From Acidimicrobiia bacterium (lineage in GTDB: Bacteria; Actinomycetota; Acidimicrobiia; Spongiisociales; JAHEDJ01), in NCBI GenBank assembly GCA_035471805.1, contig DATIPS010000061.1, positions 1 to 64,000 of the forward strand: a stretch of 64,000 bases of DNA. Direction: 5' to 3'. The notes under the pieces are model-generated. The model was given only the letters and a program-made list of their open reading frames with translations, had not been told where the DNA came from and did no database searches. The translations under genes were made by a program, and so were the position numbers. How positions within the stretch are numbered: the stretch's first letter is position 1; the number at the start of each line of letters is the position of its first letter. Of the stretch, positions 9,108 through 18,023 are shown piece after piece.

Positions 9108-9911
9108 TCATGCCCGATCGTCTTCCGTCACCACCAGGCGGGATCCGGTGATACGAATCACCCTGACCGGAGTGCCCTCCTCGATGATCTCGCCCTCGGT
9201 CGTAGCCCGCCACTTCTCCGACTCCATCCGCACCATGCCCGTGCTTGCTGCGGGGTCGATCGTCTCGAGGACGATGGCCTTGGCGTGGAGGTAACGGTTG
9301 CTTCCTACCGGGGTCGGCTCATGGTCGTCCTGGTGGTGGACGAACCGCCGCACGAAGAAGAGCGAGATGATCGACACCACGAAGAACGTGATCCACTGGG
9401 CCGCCGGCCCTGCCTCGAACCAGGCGAGCAATGCCGCCGCGCCGGCTCCGATGCCGAACGGCAGCAGGAAGAACCCCGCTGTGAACATCTCGCCGATCAA
9501 CATGACGACGGCGAGGATCGTCCAGACCCAGCGCCATACCTCAAAGTCCATTCCCTCGTCTCCTTTCCCAATCCAGTACCCAAGCGCCGTAACCGCTGCA
9601 ATCGAAACTATGTAGAGGAGGAACGCCATCTGTGCACTCCGCCGGCGCTCGGCTGCGCCACTCTTGACCTCTTGCCACGTCGGCAGATCCCCTGATGTGC
9701 GGCTGCGCTGCTCCGCCGCCCAGGCCTCTGCGAATGCGGCAATGTCGGGTCCCACCACCATGGTGGGGGTCTTGCCCTCGCTCGCCGCCTCGCTGAGGTG
9801 TTGTTCCAGCTCGATACGCATCTCGTTCGCCGTTTTGCGCGGCACATGTGTCTGCAACCAATAGCGCTCGCAGTCGGCGGCCGTTTCGGTCACTGATCTA
9901 TCGGTCGACAC
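9108..9911 (-). CDS. HAAS-like N-terminal domain fused to NfeD membrane protein
   Basis: About 267 aa. Residues 1-75 are soluble, helical and charged (CERYWLQTHVPRKTANEMRI, then LEQHLSEAASEG), resembling the HAAS/DUF1700-type domains whose genes follow PadR regulators. Next come four membrane segments with the NfeD pattern (VVMLIGEMFTAGFFLLPFGI followed by GAGAAALLAWFEAG) and an OB-fold tail (GMVRMESEKWRATTEGEIIE then EGTPVRVIRITGSRLVV). GTG at 9911 is chosen because GGAGG sits five bases before it; earlier starts have no such site. It overlaps the PadR gene end by 14 bases. Partner of the downstream SPFH protein. Confidence 0.82.
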   Translation of the reverse strand: MSTDRSVTETAADCERYWLQTHVPRKTANEMRIELEQHLSEAASEGKTPTMVVGPDIAAFAEAWAAEQRSRTSGDLPTWQEVKSGAAERRRSAQMAFLLYIVSIAAVTALGYWIGKGDEGMDFEVWRWVWTILAVVMLIGEMFTAGFFLLPFGIGAGAAALLAWFEAGPAAQWITFFVVSIISLFFVRRFVHHQDDHEPTPVGSNRYLHAKAIVLETIDPAASTGMVRMESEKWRATTEGEIIEEGTPVRVIRITGSRLVVTEDDRA

Positions 9912-10242
9912 GTGTACCTCCATCAAGAACTCGACTGACACCGTCTGTCAGATCCAGCCATTCCCCTTTCCAGACGGCGAGGCGTTCCTCGCCGTCCGGA
10001 AGAATCCTGTAGTACTTCCGTCGCGGCCCTTCGGTCGATGCCACCAGATAGCCCTCGATGAGCTCCTGTCGCTGGAGTCTGCTGAGCAGCGGGTAGATGC
10101 TGCCTTCGCTGGCCAGCGACAGTCCGCGCTCGTGCAGTTTTCGGACCATCTCGTAGCCGTAGCTCGGTTCCTCGGCGATGATTGCCAGCAGGCACATATC
10201 GAGCACGCCCTTGAGGAGTTGTGAGCTACGTTCGACGCTCAT
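9898..10242 (-). CDS. PadR family transcriptional regulator
   Basis: 114 aa, a compact winged-helix repressor: LLKGVLDMCLLAIIAEEPSY, GYEMVRKLHERGL, then the wing with EGSIYPLLSRLQRQELIEGY and the typical GPRRKYYRILPDGEERL. The ATG at 10242 is the family start; upstream in-frame residues are not PadR-like and run through the promoter. It heads PadR / HAAS-NfeD / SPFH and probably represses this operon through two TGCA-N-TGCA sites in its own promoter. Confidence 0.92.
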   Translation of the reverse strand: MSVERSSQLLKGVLDMCLLAIIAEEPSYGYEMVRKLHERGLSLASEGSIYPLLSRLQRQELIEGYLVASTEGPRRKYYRILPDGEERLAVWKGEWLDLTDGVSRVLDGGTRVDR

Positions 10243-10255
10243 TTCTTCACTACCA

Positions 10256-10293
10256 TGCAATGCAGCATAGCAGACATTACCTTGCAGTGCAAG
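10256..10293 (-). promoter_or_regulatory. PadR promoter with twin TGCA-N-TGCA operators
   Basis: Minus-strand promoter TTGCAC (10292-10287), 17-base spacer, TATGCT (10269-10264). Two inverted repeats share the core TGCA-N-TGCA: CTTGCA-G-TGCAAG at 10281-10293, covering the -35, and TGCA-A-TGCA at 10256-10264, touching the -10. Their centres are 27 bases apart. The arrangement fits autorepression by the PadR protein. Confidence 0.65.
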
Positions 10294-10329
10294 ATAGCGG
10301 GTCGGGAGGATCCGGCCCCCGACGGCGAA

Positions 10330-10351
10330 GCGCCGGCCCGGAGGCCGGCGC
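10330..10351. terminator. hairpin after the protease gene
   Basis: Perfect 9-bp stem, GCGCCGGCC with GGCCGGCGC, 4-base loop, just past the minus-strand protease stop at 10367 and before the PadR promoter. Confidence 0.55.
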
Positions 10352-10366
10352 CTCAACCTGCTACCT

Positions 10367-11959
10367 CTAGTAGTCCATGATGGCGACGAAAGTGGCCAGA
10401 GCCTGATCCAGGGCGTCGAGGTCGGCATCGGTGACAACCTGCATTTGGACCAGCATGACGAATGATCCGTCTGCCGGTTGGGCGGCAACGTTCACGATCG
10501 ACGAATCGGTTCCGCCGCACGATTCCCACACGTCCCACAGGCCGACGTATAGGCCGTCGTCGTAGGGTTCTCTGCCTCCGTCTACACAGCTGTCGAGGAA
10601 GCCGTGATAGTCGAGCATATCGTCGAGACTCCACGAAGCACCCAGACTCGGAGAGGCGCCGAAGAAGATACCCGGCGTTGTCCACGACCCGAAGTAGCCG
10701 TCGAGATCCGGAGAGGCAAGCACCTGGATCCCGACGTCCATGCCATCGAGATTCCAGACGCCGGAGGCGACGTCTGACCAGGATGACGGAACATCGACGT
10801 ACAGCGAACCCGTGTCGTCGGATATCTCCATGTAGTCGCTGTAGTCGACACCCGAATCGACTATCTCGTCATCGAGTTCCGTTCCGAACGAGAATGAGAC
10901 CTGGAGCCCTTCGTCCGAGTTGAGGGTGCCTTCGAGGAACTCGCCCGTGTCGGGCCGGTAGATCTCGATCGCTAACGGGTCGCTTGCATCGTGCGAGCGC
11001 AAGATGTCGCAGTAGTCGGCCATCGTCCCATCGGTCGCCAGGACGAGGCCCTCGAGCAGGGTCACGACGTCGCCGCCTTTGATTCCTGCGGTCTGGGCTG
11101 GTGAGCCAGACTCGACCGATGAAACCCAGATTCCGGAGAACCCGTCACCGACGAACGCCTGGCCGTTGATCCCGAGCGAAGTGACGTCTTCGCCTGCCGC
11201 CAACCGGTCGAGCACTCGCTCGGCTTCGCCGCGTCCGATCGCGTACGACTGTCCGGCCGAGTCGCCGGCATAGGTGACGGCGACGACCTTTCCGTCCGGG
11301 GTGACCACGGGTCCACCGCTGTTTCCCGGAAGGATGTCGGCCGAATGTTCGATCACGCTGTCGACGGAGGACCAGTTGCTCTCACCACCGGCATCCTCCT
11401 TCGAGACGATTCCGTCGAGGATGGTGTACTCCTCGGTTCCGAGAGGGAAACCGATGGCGTAGATATCCATTCCGGCGACGACTTCGCCGTCGAACCACTC
11501 CAGGTACGGGTAGCCCTCCCCGTCGATGTCGATGACGGCCAGATCGGAGCATTCAGAGACGCCCAGCACCCGTGCGTTGCGAGGATCGGGCTCGCCGCCC
11601 ACGAAGACCTGGAGGAACGCTGCCCCGGTGACCACGTGGTTGTTGGTCACCGCGATGCCGGACGGGTCGATGATGAATCCGGAACCGCTGCCGGCTGCAT
11701 TGAACTGAGTTCCGTAGTCAGGATCGACGAACGTGCCTTGGGCGACGATTCGAACCGTGGCTCCCTTGACGTCGGGAAGCGACGCGACCGCTCCGCTTTC
11801 GGGCTGGGTTGAAGCTGTGGTCCCGGCAGCGGTGGTCTCGGTGGACCCGGTGCTCGGGGATCCGGTCGTGGTGGTCTCTTCGCTTCCACCGCCGCAGGCG
11901 GCAAGGATCAGAGAGAGAATCGTCAAGAAGATGATTCCACGGACGGCTTTGATGCTCAT
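10367..11959 (-). CDS. lipid-anchored HtrA/DegP-like serine protease with PDZ domain and extra C-terminal domain
   Basis: 530 aa, extracytoplasmic. The signal peptide ends in lipobox LAAC (Cys22), followed by a Thr/Ser-rich linker to about residue 60. The trypsin-like domain has its catalytic triad: His108 in TNNHVV, Asp139 in CSDLAVIDI, Ser214 in LPGNSGGPV. A PDZ domain follows at about 245-340 (SGSPAQTAGIKGGDVV). Residues of about 370-530 form another domain with several conserved-looking Trp and two Cys (LDSCVDGG, WESCGG) that I do not recognise; a similar block is not part of standard DegP. The start is ATG 11959, where the signal peptide begins. Probably a surface or periplasm-like stress protease. 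Transcribed alone. Confidence 0.88.
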   Translation of the reverse strand: MSIKAVRGIIFLTILSLILAACGGGSEETTTTGSPSTGSTETTAAGTTASTQPESGAVASLPDVKGATVRIVAQGTFVDPDYGTQFNAAGSGSGFIIDPSGIAVTNNHVVTGAAFLQVFVGGEPDPRNARVLGVSECSDLAVIDIDGEGYPYLEWFDGEVVAGMDIYAIGFPLGTEEYTILDGIVSKEDAGGESNWSSVDSVIEHSADILPGNSGGPVVTPDGKVVAVTYAGDSAGQSYAIGRGEAERVLDRLAAGEDVTSLGINGQAFVGDGFSGIWVSSVESGSPAQTAGIKGGDVVTLLEGLVLATDGTMADYCDILRSHDASDPLAIEIYRPDTGEFLEGTLNSDEGLQVSFSFGTELDDEIVDSGVDYSDYMEISDDTGSLYVDVPSSWSDVASGVWNLDGMDVGIQVLASPDLDGYFGSWTTPGIFFGASPSLGASWSLDDMLDYHGFLDSCVDGGREPYDDGLYVGLWDVWESCGGTDSSIVNVAAQPADGSFVMLVQMQVVTDADLDALDQALATFVAIMDY

Positions 11960-12158
11960 TACGGCCTTCCCTGTCGAACTTGCTTCTATCCGGACGGCCG
12001 GAGCCGCCAAAGTCGAGGCCCCCGAGCCAATGCTAGGTATCGGCCGGTGGTCGATGGCGCTTTGTGCGCGAGAACCGAGGGGCCCCCGGCGCGTCCGGAC
12101 GGCTTCCGGCGGAAAATCCTCACCCTGGGACTGATCGTTATGCCAGGCTGGCGTTCTG
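11960..12158. other. divergent intergenic region
   Basis: 199 bases between the divergent protease and ABC transporter genes. It must hold both promoters, but I see no convincing -35/-10 pair or palindrome, and no reading frame with a ribosome binding site. Confidence 0.4.
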
Positions 12159-13166
12159 ATGGCGACCGTCGACGTTCAAGAACTTCGGAAAGTATTCAAG
12201 GTACCGGTCCGCGAGACCGGACTGCGTAACTCGCTGCGCTCGCTCTTCAAGCGGGAGCATCGGATGGTGGAGGCCGTCCGGGGCGTCTCCTTCTCACTGG
12301 AGCCGGGTGAGATAGTCGGATTCCTCGGGCCCAATGGGGCGGGCAAGACCACAACGTTGAAGATGCTTTCCGGTCTTCTCTACCCGGATGGTGGAGTAGC
12401 CAGAGTGCTCGGCTTCCGGCCGGAGCGTCGTGATGCGGAGTTCCTGCGAAGGGTGGCCTTGATCATGGGCAATCGCAACAGCCTCCAGTGGGACCTGCCG
12501 GTCGCAGATTCACTCGAACTGCGCAAAGCCATCTACGAGGTGGATCGTGTCGAGTTCGATCGGCGTATATCCGCCTACACGGAGATGCTCGATGTCGGCG
12601 AGCTTCTCACCAAGCCGGTGAGGAACCTGTCGCTCGGGGAGAGGATGAAGGTCGAGATACTCGCCTCCCTGGTACCCCATCCACAGGTGCTGTTCCTGGA
12701 CGAACCGACCATCGGACTCGACATAACCATGCAAAAGCGGATCAGGGAGTTCGTGAGGGTTTACGCAGCCGAGACCGGTGCCAGCGTCTTGCTGACGAGC
12801 CACTACATGGCCGACGTGACCGCGCTGGCCGAGCGGGTGATCGTCATCCACCACGGCAACATCCTCTTCGATGGAGGCCTGGCCGGCCTGTCCGACCGCT
12901 TCACGGCGCACAAGACCATCGTTGTTTCGGTGGCAGGGGAGCTCGGCTCTCTCACCGAGCTGGGCCGTGTGGTCGAACAGAACACCTTCAAAGCGACCCT
13001 CGAGGTAGCCCGCGACGAGATCGCTGCAGTCGCGGCCCGGCTGCTCGCCGAATACTCGGTGACCGACCTCTCGATCTCGGACCCGCCGATCGAGGACGTC
13101 ATCGAACAAGCTTTTGCCATCGGCGACGTCCAGGAGGCGGAGGAGGCAGGAGAGTCGAGGCTGTGA
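12159..13166 (+). CDS. ABC-2 exporter ATP-binding protein
   Basis: 335 aa. An N-terminal basic stretch (RNSLRSLFKREHRMVEA) precedes Walker A GPNGAGKTTT. The signature reads LSLGERMKVEILASL and Walker B is VLFLDEPTIGLD, then a switch histidine in LLTSHYMADV. This subgroup of large-molecule or multidrug exporters uses LSLGERMK in place of LSGGQ and pairs with two different ABC-2 permeases, as here. Its stop overlaps the next gene by four bases (GTGA). Confidence 0.92.
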   Translation: MATVDVQELRKVFKVPVRETGLRNSLRSLFKREHRMVEAVRGVSFSLEPGEIVGFLGPNGAGKTTTLKMLSGLLYPDGGVARVLGFRPERRDAEFLRRVALIMGNRNSLQWDLPVADSLELRKAIYEVDRVEFDRRISAYTEMLDVGELLTKPVRNLSLGERMKVEILASLVPHPQVLFLDEPTIGLDITMQKRIREFVRVYAAETGASVLLTSHYMADVTALAERVIVIHHGNILFDGGLAGLSDRFTAHKTIVVSVAGELGSLTELGRVVEQNTFKATLEVARDEIAAVAARLLAEYSVTDLSISDPPIEDVIEQAFAIGDVQEAEEAGESRL

Positions 13167-13963
13167 GAAAGCTGATCGCCGTCTACGCGGCGGAGATGAA
13201 GTTCGCCGTCGCCAACCAGATGCAGTATCGGTGGGCGGCATTCTTCCAGCTGGTCGGGTTCCTCATCGAGCCTGTCGTGTACCTCGTCGTCTGGCGGACG
13301 GTGGCCGAATCGGGGGGCCCGATAGGCGGCTACGGAGTGGCAGAGTTCACGTCCTATTACATCGTCTGGACGCTGGTCAGGAACATGAACCTGGCCCTGG
13401 CTCCTGGTTCCTGGGACTACTGGATTCAATCGGGGCGGATATCCAACGACCTCATGCACCCGGTGCCGATCTTTCACCGTCAACTGGCGGCCTTCGCCGG
13501 TTTCAAGTTCGTCTGGATACTTCTCTGGTTCCCGGTGGCGGCCGGCCTGTCCCTCATCTTCAAACCCGATCTGAGCCCGACCCTGGTGCAGGGCCTGGTT
13601 TTCTTCGTGGCGATCTGGCTGGGATACGTCATCCGGTTCTCGATCTTGTTCTTGATGGGGCTGATCAGCTTCTGGACGACGCGCGCTCAGGCGTTGATCG
13701 AGATCGTGATGGGTGCCGAGCTTCTTCTGTCCGGCCGGTTGGTTCCGCTGGCCGTGATGCCCGAGTGGGTTGAGCGGCTCGCCGGATGGCTGCCGTTTCA
13801 GTGGACCTTCCAGTATCCGATCGAGGTCCTGATCGGCCGTCTGAGCGATCGAGAGGTATACGTGGGTCTCGGCCTGCAGTTCCTCTGGATAGGCCTCCTC
13901 ACGGGTGGCATCTTCCTGACCTGGCGGCGCGCGATCAAGCGCTACACGGCGGTTGGGTCATGA
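13163..13963 (+). CDS. ABC-2 family permease (first of pair)
   Basis: 266 aa with six predicted membrane segments. Begins at GTG 13163 (VRKLIAVYAAEMKFAVANQM) inside the stop of the ATPase gene; the frame is open far upstream, but those residues overlap the ATPase and look like shadow translation. The family pattern (MQYRWAAFFQLVGFLIEPVV) matches the DUF990-type ABC-2 permeases that form a heterodimer with the next gene. The substrate is unknown. Confidence 0.88.
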   Translation: MRKLIAVYAAEMKFAVANQMQYRWAAFFQLVGFLIEPVVYLVVWRTVAESGGPIGGYGVAEFTSYYIVWTLVRNMNLALAPGSWDYWIQSGRISNDLMHPVPIFHRQLAAFAGFKFVWILLWFPVAAGLSLIFKPDLSPTLVQGLVFFVAIWLGYVIRFSILFLMGLISFWTTRAQALIEIVMGAELLLSGRLVPLAVMPEWVERLAGWLPFQWTFQYPIEVLIGRLSDREVYVGLGLQFLWIGLLTGGIFLTWRRAIKRYTAVGS

Positions 13964-14745
13964 ACGGGTTCCGTCTTGCCGTCATGCATTGGAAGGTCGG
14001 CGCGATGCACGAGGTTCAGTACAGGGTCAACTTCTTCCTGCAGCTGGTCGATTCGGTCATCCGCCTGGCAACCGGGCTGGTTGCGATCTGGCTCGTGTTC
14101 TCGCACACGGACGACCTGGCCGGGTGGAACCGTCACGAGCTCCTCGCCGTCATGGGTATCCACATTCTCCTGTCGGGCATCAACCGCACATTCGTGGAAC
14201 CGAACGTGTTCCAGTTCATCTACACGATCGGAGAGGGAGAGTTCGACTACGTGCTGGCCCGCCCCGTCGATTCCCAGCTGCTCGTCAGCGTTCGCAACCT
14301 GCGTTTCTGGCAGCTGGTGGATGTCGTTGTCGGAGCCGTCGTGATCGGTTGGGCGGTCTCGGGGATCATGGCGACGACCTCATGGCTCGAGGCGGCCACC
14401 TTCCTGATAGCCGTTTCCTGCGGCGCCGTCATCCTCTATTGCATGTGGATGATGGTCGCGGCCGCCGCGTTCAAATGGATCAGGGTCGACGACACGGTGG
14501 GTCTCCTGAACGGCTTGTTCCAGGCGGGTCGCTGGCCGGTCACGATCTACCCGGGCTGGCTGCGACTGACCCTGACTTTCGTGATACCGCTGGCTTTTGC
14601 CATCACCGTCCCGGCAGAGAGCCTCTCGTCACGCCTGACGGGCGGGACGATGGTTCTGACGCTCGTGGTGACCGGTGTGATGCTCCTGATTACCCGCCTC
14701 GCATGGCAGCGCGGTGTGCGCAACTACTCGGGAGCCTCGGCATGA
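13960..14745 (+). CDS. ABC-2 family permease (second of pair)
   Basis: 261 aa, six membrane segments, related to but distinct from the previous gene (HEVQYRVNFFLQLVDSVIRL mirrors its MQYRWAAFFQLV). The start ATG 13960 overlaps the preceding stop by four bases (ATGA), so translation is coupled. It completes an ATPase plus two-permease exporter. The stop is followed at once by a 21-bp tandem repeat and the convergent clpB gene. Confidence 0.88.
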   Translation: MNGFRLAVMHWKVGAMHEVQYRVNFFLQLVDSVIRLATGLVAIWLVFSHTDDLAGWNRHELLAVMGIHILLSGINRTFVEPNVFQFIYTIGEGEFDYVLARPVDSQLLVSVRNLRFWQLVDVVVGAVVIGWAVSGIMATTSWLEAATFLIAVSCGAVILYCMWMMVAAAAFKWIRVDDTVGLLNGLFQAGRWPVTIYPGWLRLTLTFVIPLAFAITVPAESLSSRLTGGTMVLTLVVTGVMLLITRLAWQRGVRNYSGASA

Positions 14746-14760
14746 CCTCTCCAGCGACCC

Positions 14761-14802
14761 GCGACGAGGAACTCGCGACTCGCGACGAGGAACTCGCGAC
14801 TA
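14761..14802. repeat. two 21-bp direct repeats between convergent genes
   Basis: Two units of 21 bases (14761-14781 and 14782-14802) beginning GCGACGAGGAACTCGCGACT and identical at 20 of 21 positions. The second unit runs into the clpB stop codon. They contain the core ACTCGCGAC, the reverse complement of the heptamer array at 17955. Confidence 0.8.
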
Positions 14803-17367
14803 GGAAAACTCCAAGCCGGATTCACCCGCATCGACCTTGACCGTGTCTCCGTCTGCGAACGTACCGTCCAGAATCTTGACGGCCAGCGGATCGCCGATCG
14901 CCTTCTGGACGAGGCGCTTCAGAGGCCGGGCGCCGAACGAGGGGTCGTATCCATGCTCGGCCAGCCAGTCGAGAGCGGAATCGGTCAGTTCGAGGCCGAT
15001 GCGCCTCTCCTCGAGGCGCTGGCGCAGGTTTCCGATCTGGATTTCTGCGATCGAGCGGAGCTGTTGGCGGGTGAGGCGGTGGAACACGATGAGCTCGTCC
15101 ACACGGTTGATGAACTCAGGCCGGAAATGCTGGTGCACTACCTCGAGGACCCGCCTCTCCGTAACGTCATCCGGCAGGTCCTGATCGATCAGCTCCGATC
15201 CCAGGTTCGACGTCATTACCAGCACCGCGTTGGTGAAGTCCACCGTGCGTCCCTGACCATCGGTCAGCCGGCCGTCGTCCAGCAGCTGCAGCAGGACGTT
15301 GAAAACATCACTGTGCGCTTTCTCGACTTCGTCGAGGAGAATGACCGAGTAGGGGCGCCGGCGGACGGCTTCCGTGAGCTGACCTCCCTCTTCGTAGCCG
15401 ACATATCCCGGGGGAGCGCCGATCAGCCGGCTGACCGTGTGCTTCTCCATGTACTCGGACATGTCGATGCGCACCATCGCCCGCTCATCGTCGAAGAGGA
15501 ACTCTGCGAGGGCTCTCGCCAGCTCTGTCTTGCCGACTCCGGTCGGGCCGAGGAACACGAAAGAACCGATGGGACGATCGGGGTCGGAGAGGCGGGCGCG
15601 GCTGCGTCGAATCGCGTTCGAAACGGCGGCCACCGCATCCTCCTGGCCGATAACCCGCCTGTGAAGGTGCTCTTCGAGGCGGATCAGTTTCTGGATCTCC
15701 CCTTCCATCAGCCGCGAGACCGGCACGCCGGTCCAGCGGCTGACGACCTCGGCAATATCGTTCTCGGTCACCTCTTCCGACAGCATCCGGGTGTCGCTCT
15801 GGAGATCGTCCAGGGCGGCCTGGCGAGCGTCCAAGGCAGTATCCAGCTCGCGCAAGCGCCCGTACCGGAGTTCGGCGGCGCGCTCGAGGTCGCCATTGCG
15901 CTCGGCCAGTCCTGCTTCGGTCCGCGCGGCTTCGATCTGTTGCTTGAGGGAGCGGACCTCCTCGATCGACTCTTTCTCGCGGCTCCAGTGGGCCTTCAGC
16001 CTGTCGCCCTCCTCGGTTAGGTTGGCGAGGTCCTCTTCGATGGCGGCGAGGCGCTGTTGCGAGGAAGAGTCCTCCTCCTTCTGGAGTGCTGCCCGCTCGA
16101 TCTCGAGTTGCCTGATGCGCCGCTCCAGGTCGTCGATCTCCTCGGGCATGGAATCGATCTCGATCCGCAGCCGCGCAGCCGCCTCGTCGACGAGGTCGAT
16201 GGCCTTGTCGGGGAGATGGCGGGCCGTTATGTAGCGGTCGGACAGGACGGAAGCCGCCACGATTGCAGCGTCGGTGATGCGGACGCCGTGGTGGACCTCG
16301 TAGCGCTCCTTGAGGCCGCGCAGGATGCCGACCGTGTCCTCGACCGAAGGTGGTTCGACCATGACCGGCTGAAAGCGCCGTTCGAGCGCTGCGTCCTTCT
16401 CGACGTACTCGCGGAACTCGTCGAGAGTGGTGGCGCCGATCATGCGGAGTTCGCCTCTTGCCAGCATCGGCTTCAGCATGTTGGAGGCATCCATCGATCC
16501 CTCGGCTGCTCCTGCCCCCACGATTGTGTGCATCTCGTCGATGAATGTGATGATGCCGCCCTCGGCTGCGGTGATCTCGGCCAGGACGGCCTTGAGTCGC
16601 TCCTCGAACTCGCCGCGGTACTTGGCGCCGGCGACCATCGAGCTGAGGTCCAGGGCGACGATCCGCTTGGTCTTGAGACCCTCGGGGACGTCTCCGTCGG
16701 CGATCCGCTGGGCGAGGCCTTCGACGATGGCCGTCTTCCCGACACCCGGTTCGCCGATCAGCACCGGGTTGTTCTTCTTGCGGCGGGAGAGAACCTGGAT
16801 GACCCTCCGGATCTCATCATCACGACCGATAACCGGGTCGAGTCTCTGCGCGCTCGCCGCCGTGGTCAGGTCGCGGCCGTATTGCTCGAGCGCGTTGAAG
16901 GCCGCCTCGGGGTCGGCCGAAGTGACGCGCTGACTGCCCCGGATCTTCGTCAGGGCGGTGAGCATCGCGTCGCGTGTGGCTCCGAGACCCCGCAGTATGT
17001 CACCGACCGTCTCGCCGGAAGCGGCCATGGCGAGGAGCAGGTGCTCGACGCTGAGGTAGTCGTCCTTGAAACCGAGCCGCTGTTCGTCTGCCTCTTCGAA
17101 GAGCCGCAGGGACGACGTCGAAAGATGAGGTTCCTCCCCCCCGTACACGCTCGGGAGGCCCGAGAGGATGGCGTCAACGTCGTTCTTCAGTTCGGCCGGC
17201 GATGCGCCCACTCGATCCAGGAGTGGGTAGACGAGTCCATCGGTCTGATTCAGCAGGGCTCGCAGGATGTGTGCCGGTTCGACATACTGGTGGTTGCGTG
17301 CTGCGGCCGCGCTGCGGCCGTCGAGGATGCTTCGCTGGGTTGCGTTGGTGAGTCGTTCGAAGTCCAT
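14800..17367 (-). CDS. clpB: ClpB disaggregase
   Basis: 855 aa AAA+ chaperone that resolubilises aggregates together with DnaK. The N-domain ([20 protein letters not shown]) precedes NBD1 with Walker A GEPGVGKT and [16 protein letters not shown], a coiled-coil middle domain at about residues 400-530 ([19 protein letters not shown]), and NBD2 with Walker [11 protein letters not shown] and the [16 protein letters not shown] pore region. Full length for the family and ending normally. The promoter region carries a HAIR-like operator shared with hsp20, so control by HspR is likely. Confidence 0.97.
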   Translation of the reverse strand: MDFERLTNATQRSILDGRSAAAARNHQYVEPAHILRALLNQTDGLVYPLLDRVGASPAELKNDVDAILSGLPSVYGGEEPHLSTSSLRLFEEADEQRLGFKDDYLSVEHLLLAMAASGETVGDILRGLGATRDAMLTALTKIRGSQRVTSADPEAAFNALEQYGRDLTTAASAQRLDPVIGRDDEIRRVIQVLSRRKKNNPVLIGEPGVGKTAIVEGLAQRIADGDVPEGLKTKRIVALDLSSMVAGAKYRGEFEERLKAVLAEITAAEGGIITFIDEMHTIVGAGAAEGSMDASNMLKPMLARGELRMIGATTLDEFREYVEKDAALERRFQPVMVEPPSVEDTVGILRGLKERYEVHHGVRITDAAIVAASVLSDRYITARHLPDKAIDLVDEAAARLRIEIDSMPEEIDDLERRIRQLEIERAALQKEEDSSSQQRLAAIEEDLANLTEEGDRLKAHWSREKESIEEVRSLKQQIEAARTEAGLAERNGDLERAAELRYGRLRELDTALDARQAALDDLQSDTRMLSEEVTENDIAEVVSRWTGVPVSRLMEGEIQKLIRLEEHLHRRVIGQEDAVAAVSNAIRRSRARLSDPDRPIGSFVFLGPTGVGKTELARALAEFLFDDERAMVRIDMSEYMEKHTVSRLIGAPPGYVGYEEGGQLTEAVRRRPYSVILLDEVEKAHSDVFNVLLQLLDDGRLTDGQGRTVDFTNAVLVMTSNLGSELIDQDLPDDVTERRVLEVVHQHFRPEFINRVDELIVFHRLTRQQLRSIAEIQIGNLRQRLEERRIGLELTDSALDWLAEHGYDPSFGARPLKRLVQKAIGDPLAVKILDGTFADGDTVKVDAGESGLEFS

Positions 17368-17419
17368 GGGTGATCTCTCGAATAGTGAAACCGTAGGCTG
17401 ACTGCCGATATTCCAGAAA

Positions 17420-17442
17420 ATCTAAGTCGTATCATATCAGAT
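17420..17442 (-). promoter_or_regulatory. HAIR-like (HspR-type) operator and extended -10 of clpB
   Basis: 23 bp: ATCTAAGT, seven bases, TATCAGAT on the plus strand. Read on the minus strand it begins ATCTGA and ends ACTTAGAT, the same ends and the same length as the element before hsp20 at 60584. An extended -10 for clpB (TG-A-TATGAT; TATGAT at 17436-17431) lies inside it. The symmetry of this copy is weaker than that of the hsp20 copy. Confidence 0.6.
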
Positions 17443-17462
17443 CTACCAAGGGAGGGCCCGCA

Positions 17463-17945
17463 GTGGAGGGCAAGACACCGGCCGAATCCGCATCCACAGT
17501 GACCCTGGTCATGCAGCTCATTCATGCCAACTCGGCGGGTTTCATACATGGTGGGGAGATCATGAAACTTGTCGATACCACGGCCGGCGTTGCATCCATG
17601 CGACACGGCAACAGCCGGGTGGTGACGGTGGAGGTCGACTCACTCACCTTCCTCGCCCCGGTTCACATCGGCGACCTGGTGACGCTCGAGGCAGTGGTAA
17701 CTCAGGCGTGGCGGACTTCGATGGAGGTCGAAGTGCGGGTGAAGCGGGAAGACCCGCGGACCGGAGATCAAGAGCAAACGACGACCGCCTATCTGACCAT
17801 GGTGGCGGTCGACGAGAACGGTCGGCCGGCAAGAGTCCCCGAAGTGCTGGCAGAGACGCAGGACGACATTCGCCGGCAACGAGAGGCCAATGTCAGGCGC
17901 GAGGAGCGTATCCGCGTTCGGGAGAGACTGGCGTCCGAAGCCTGA
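17463..17945 (+). CDS. hotdog-fold acyl-CoA thioesterase
   Basis: 160 aa, GTG start preceded by GGGAGGG about six bases upstream. The acyl-CoA thioesterase pattern is clear: HANSAGFIHGGEIMKLVDTT, then GVASMRHGNSRVVTVEVDSL and HIGDLVTLEA, followed by the second-strand region ending YLTMVAVDENGRPARVP. It probably hydrolyses medium- or long-chain acyl-CoA in the cytosol. Divergent from clpB across a 95-base gap; the gap contains the clpB operator, which could also affect this gene. Confidence 0.9.
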   Translation: MEGKTPAESASTVTLVMQLIHANSAGFIHGGEIMKLVDTTAGVASMRHGNSRVVTVEVDSLTFLAPVHIGDLVTLEAVVTQAWRTSMEVEVRVKREDPRTGDQEQTTTAYLTMVAVDENGRPARVPEVLAETQDDIRRQREANVRREERIRVRERLASEA

Positions 17946-17954
17946 GCGGGTGTC

Positions 17955-18003
17955 GTCGCGAGTCGCGAGTCGCGAGTCGCGAGTTGCGAGCTGCGAGCTG
18001 CGG
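17955..18003. repeat. tandem heptamer array, GTCGCGA units
   Basis: Seven consecutive 7-base units directly after the thioesterase stop. The first four are exact GTCGCGA (17955-17982) and the last three degenerate to GTTGCGA, GCTGCGA and GCTGCGG. Located between convergent genes. Confidence 0.85.
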
Positions 18004-18023
18004 ATCCTCGACCCGGGGCCTTG

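Noticed and set aside
14953-17373. Plus-strand frames opposite clpB
   Set aside because: ClpB is unmistakable on the minus strand; the opposite frames are low-complexity shadows.
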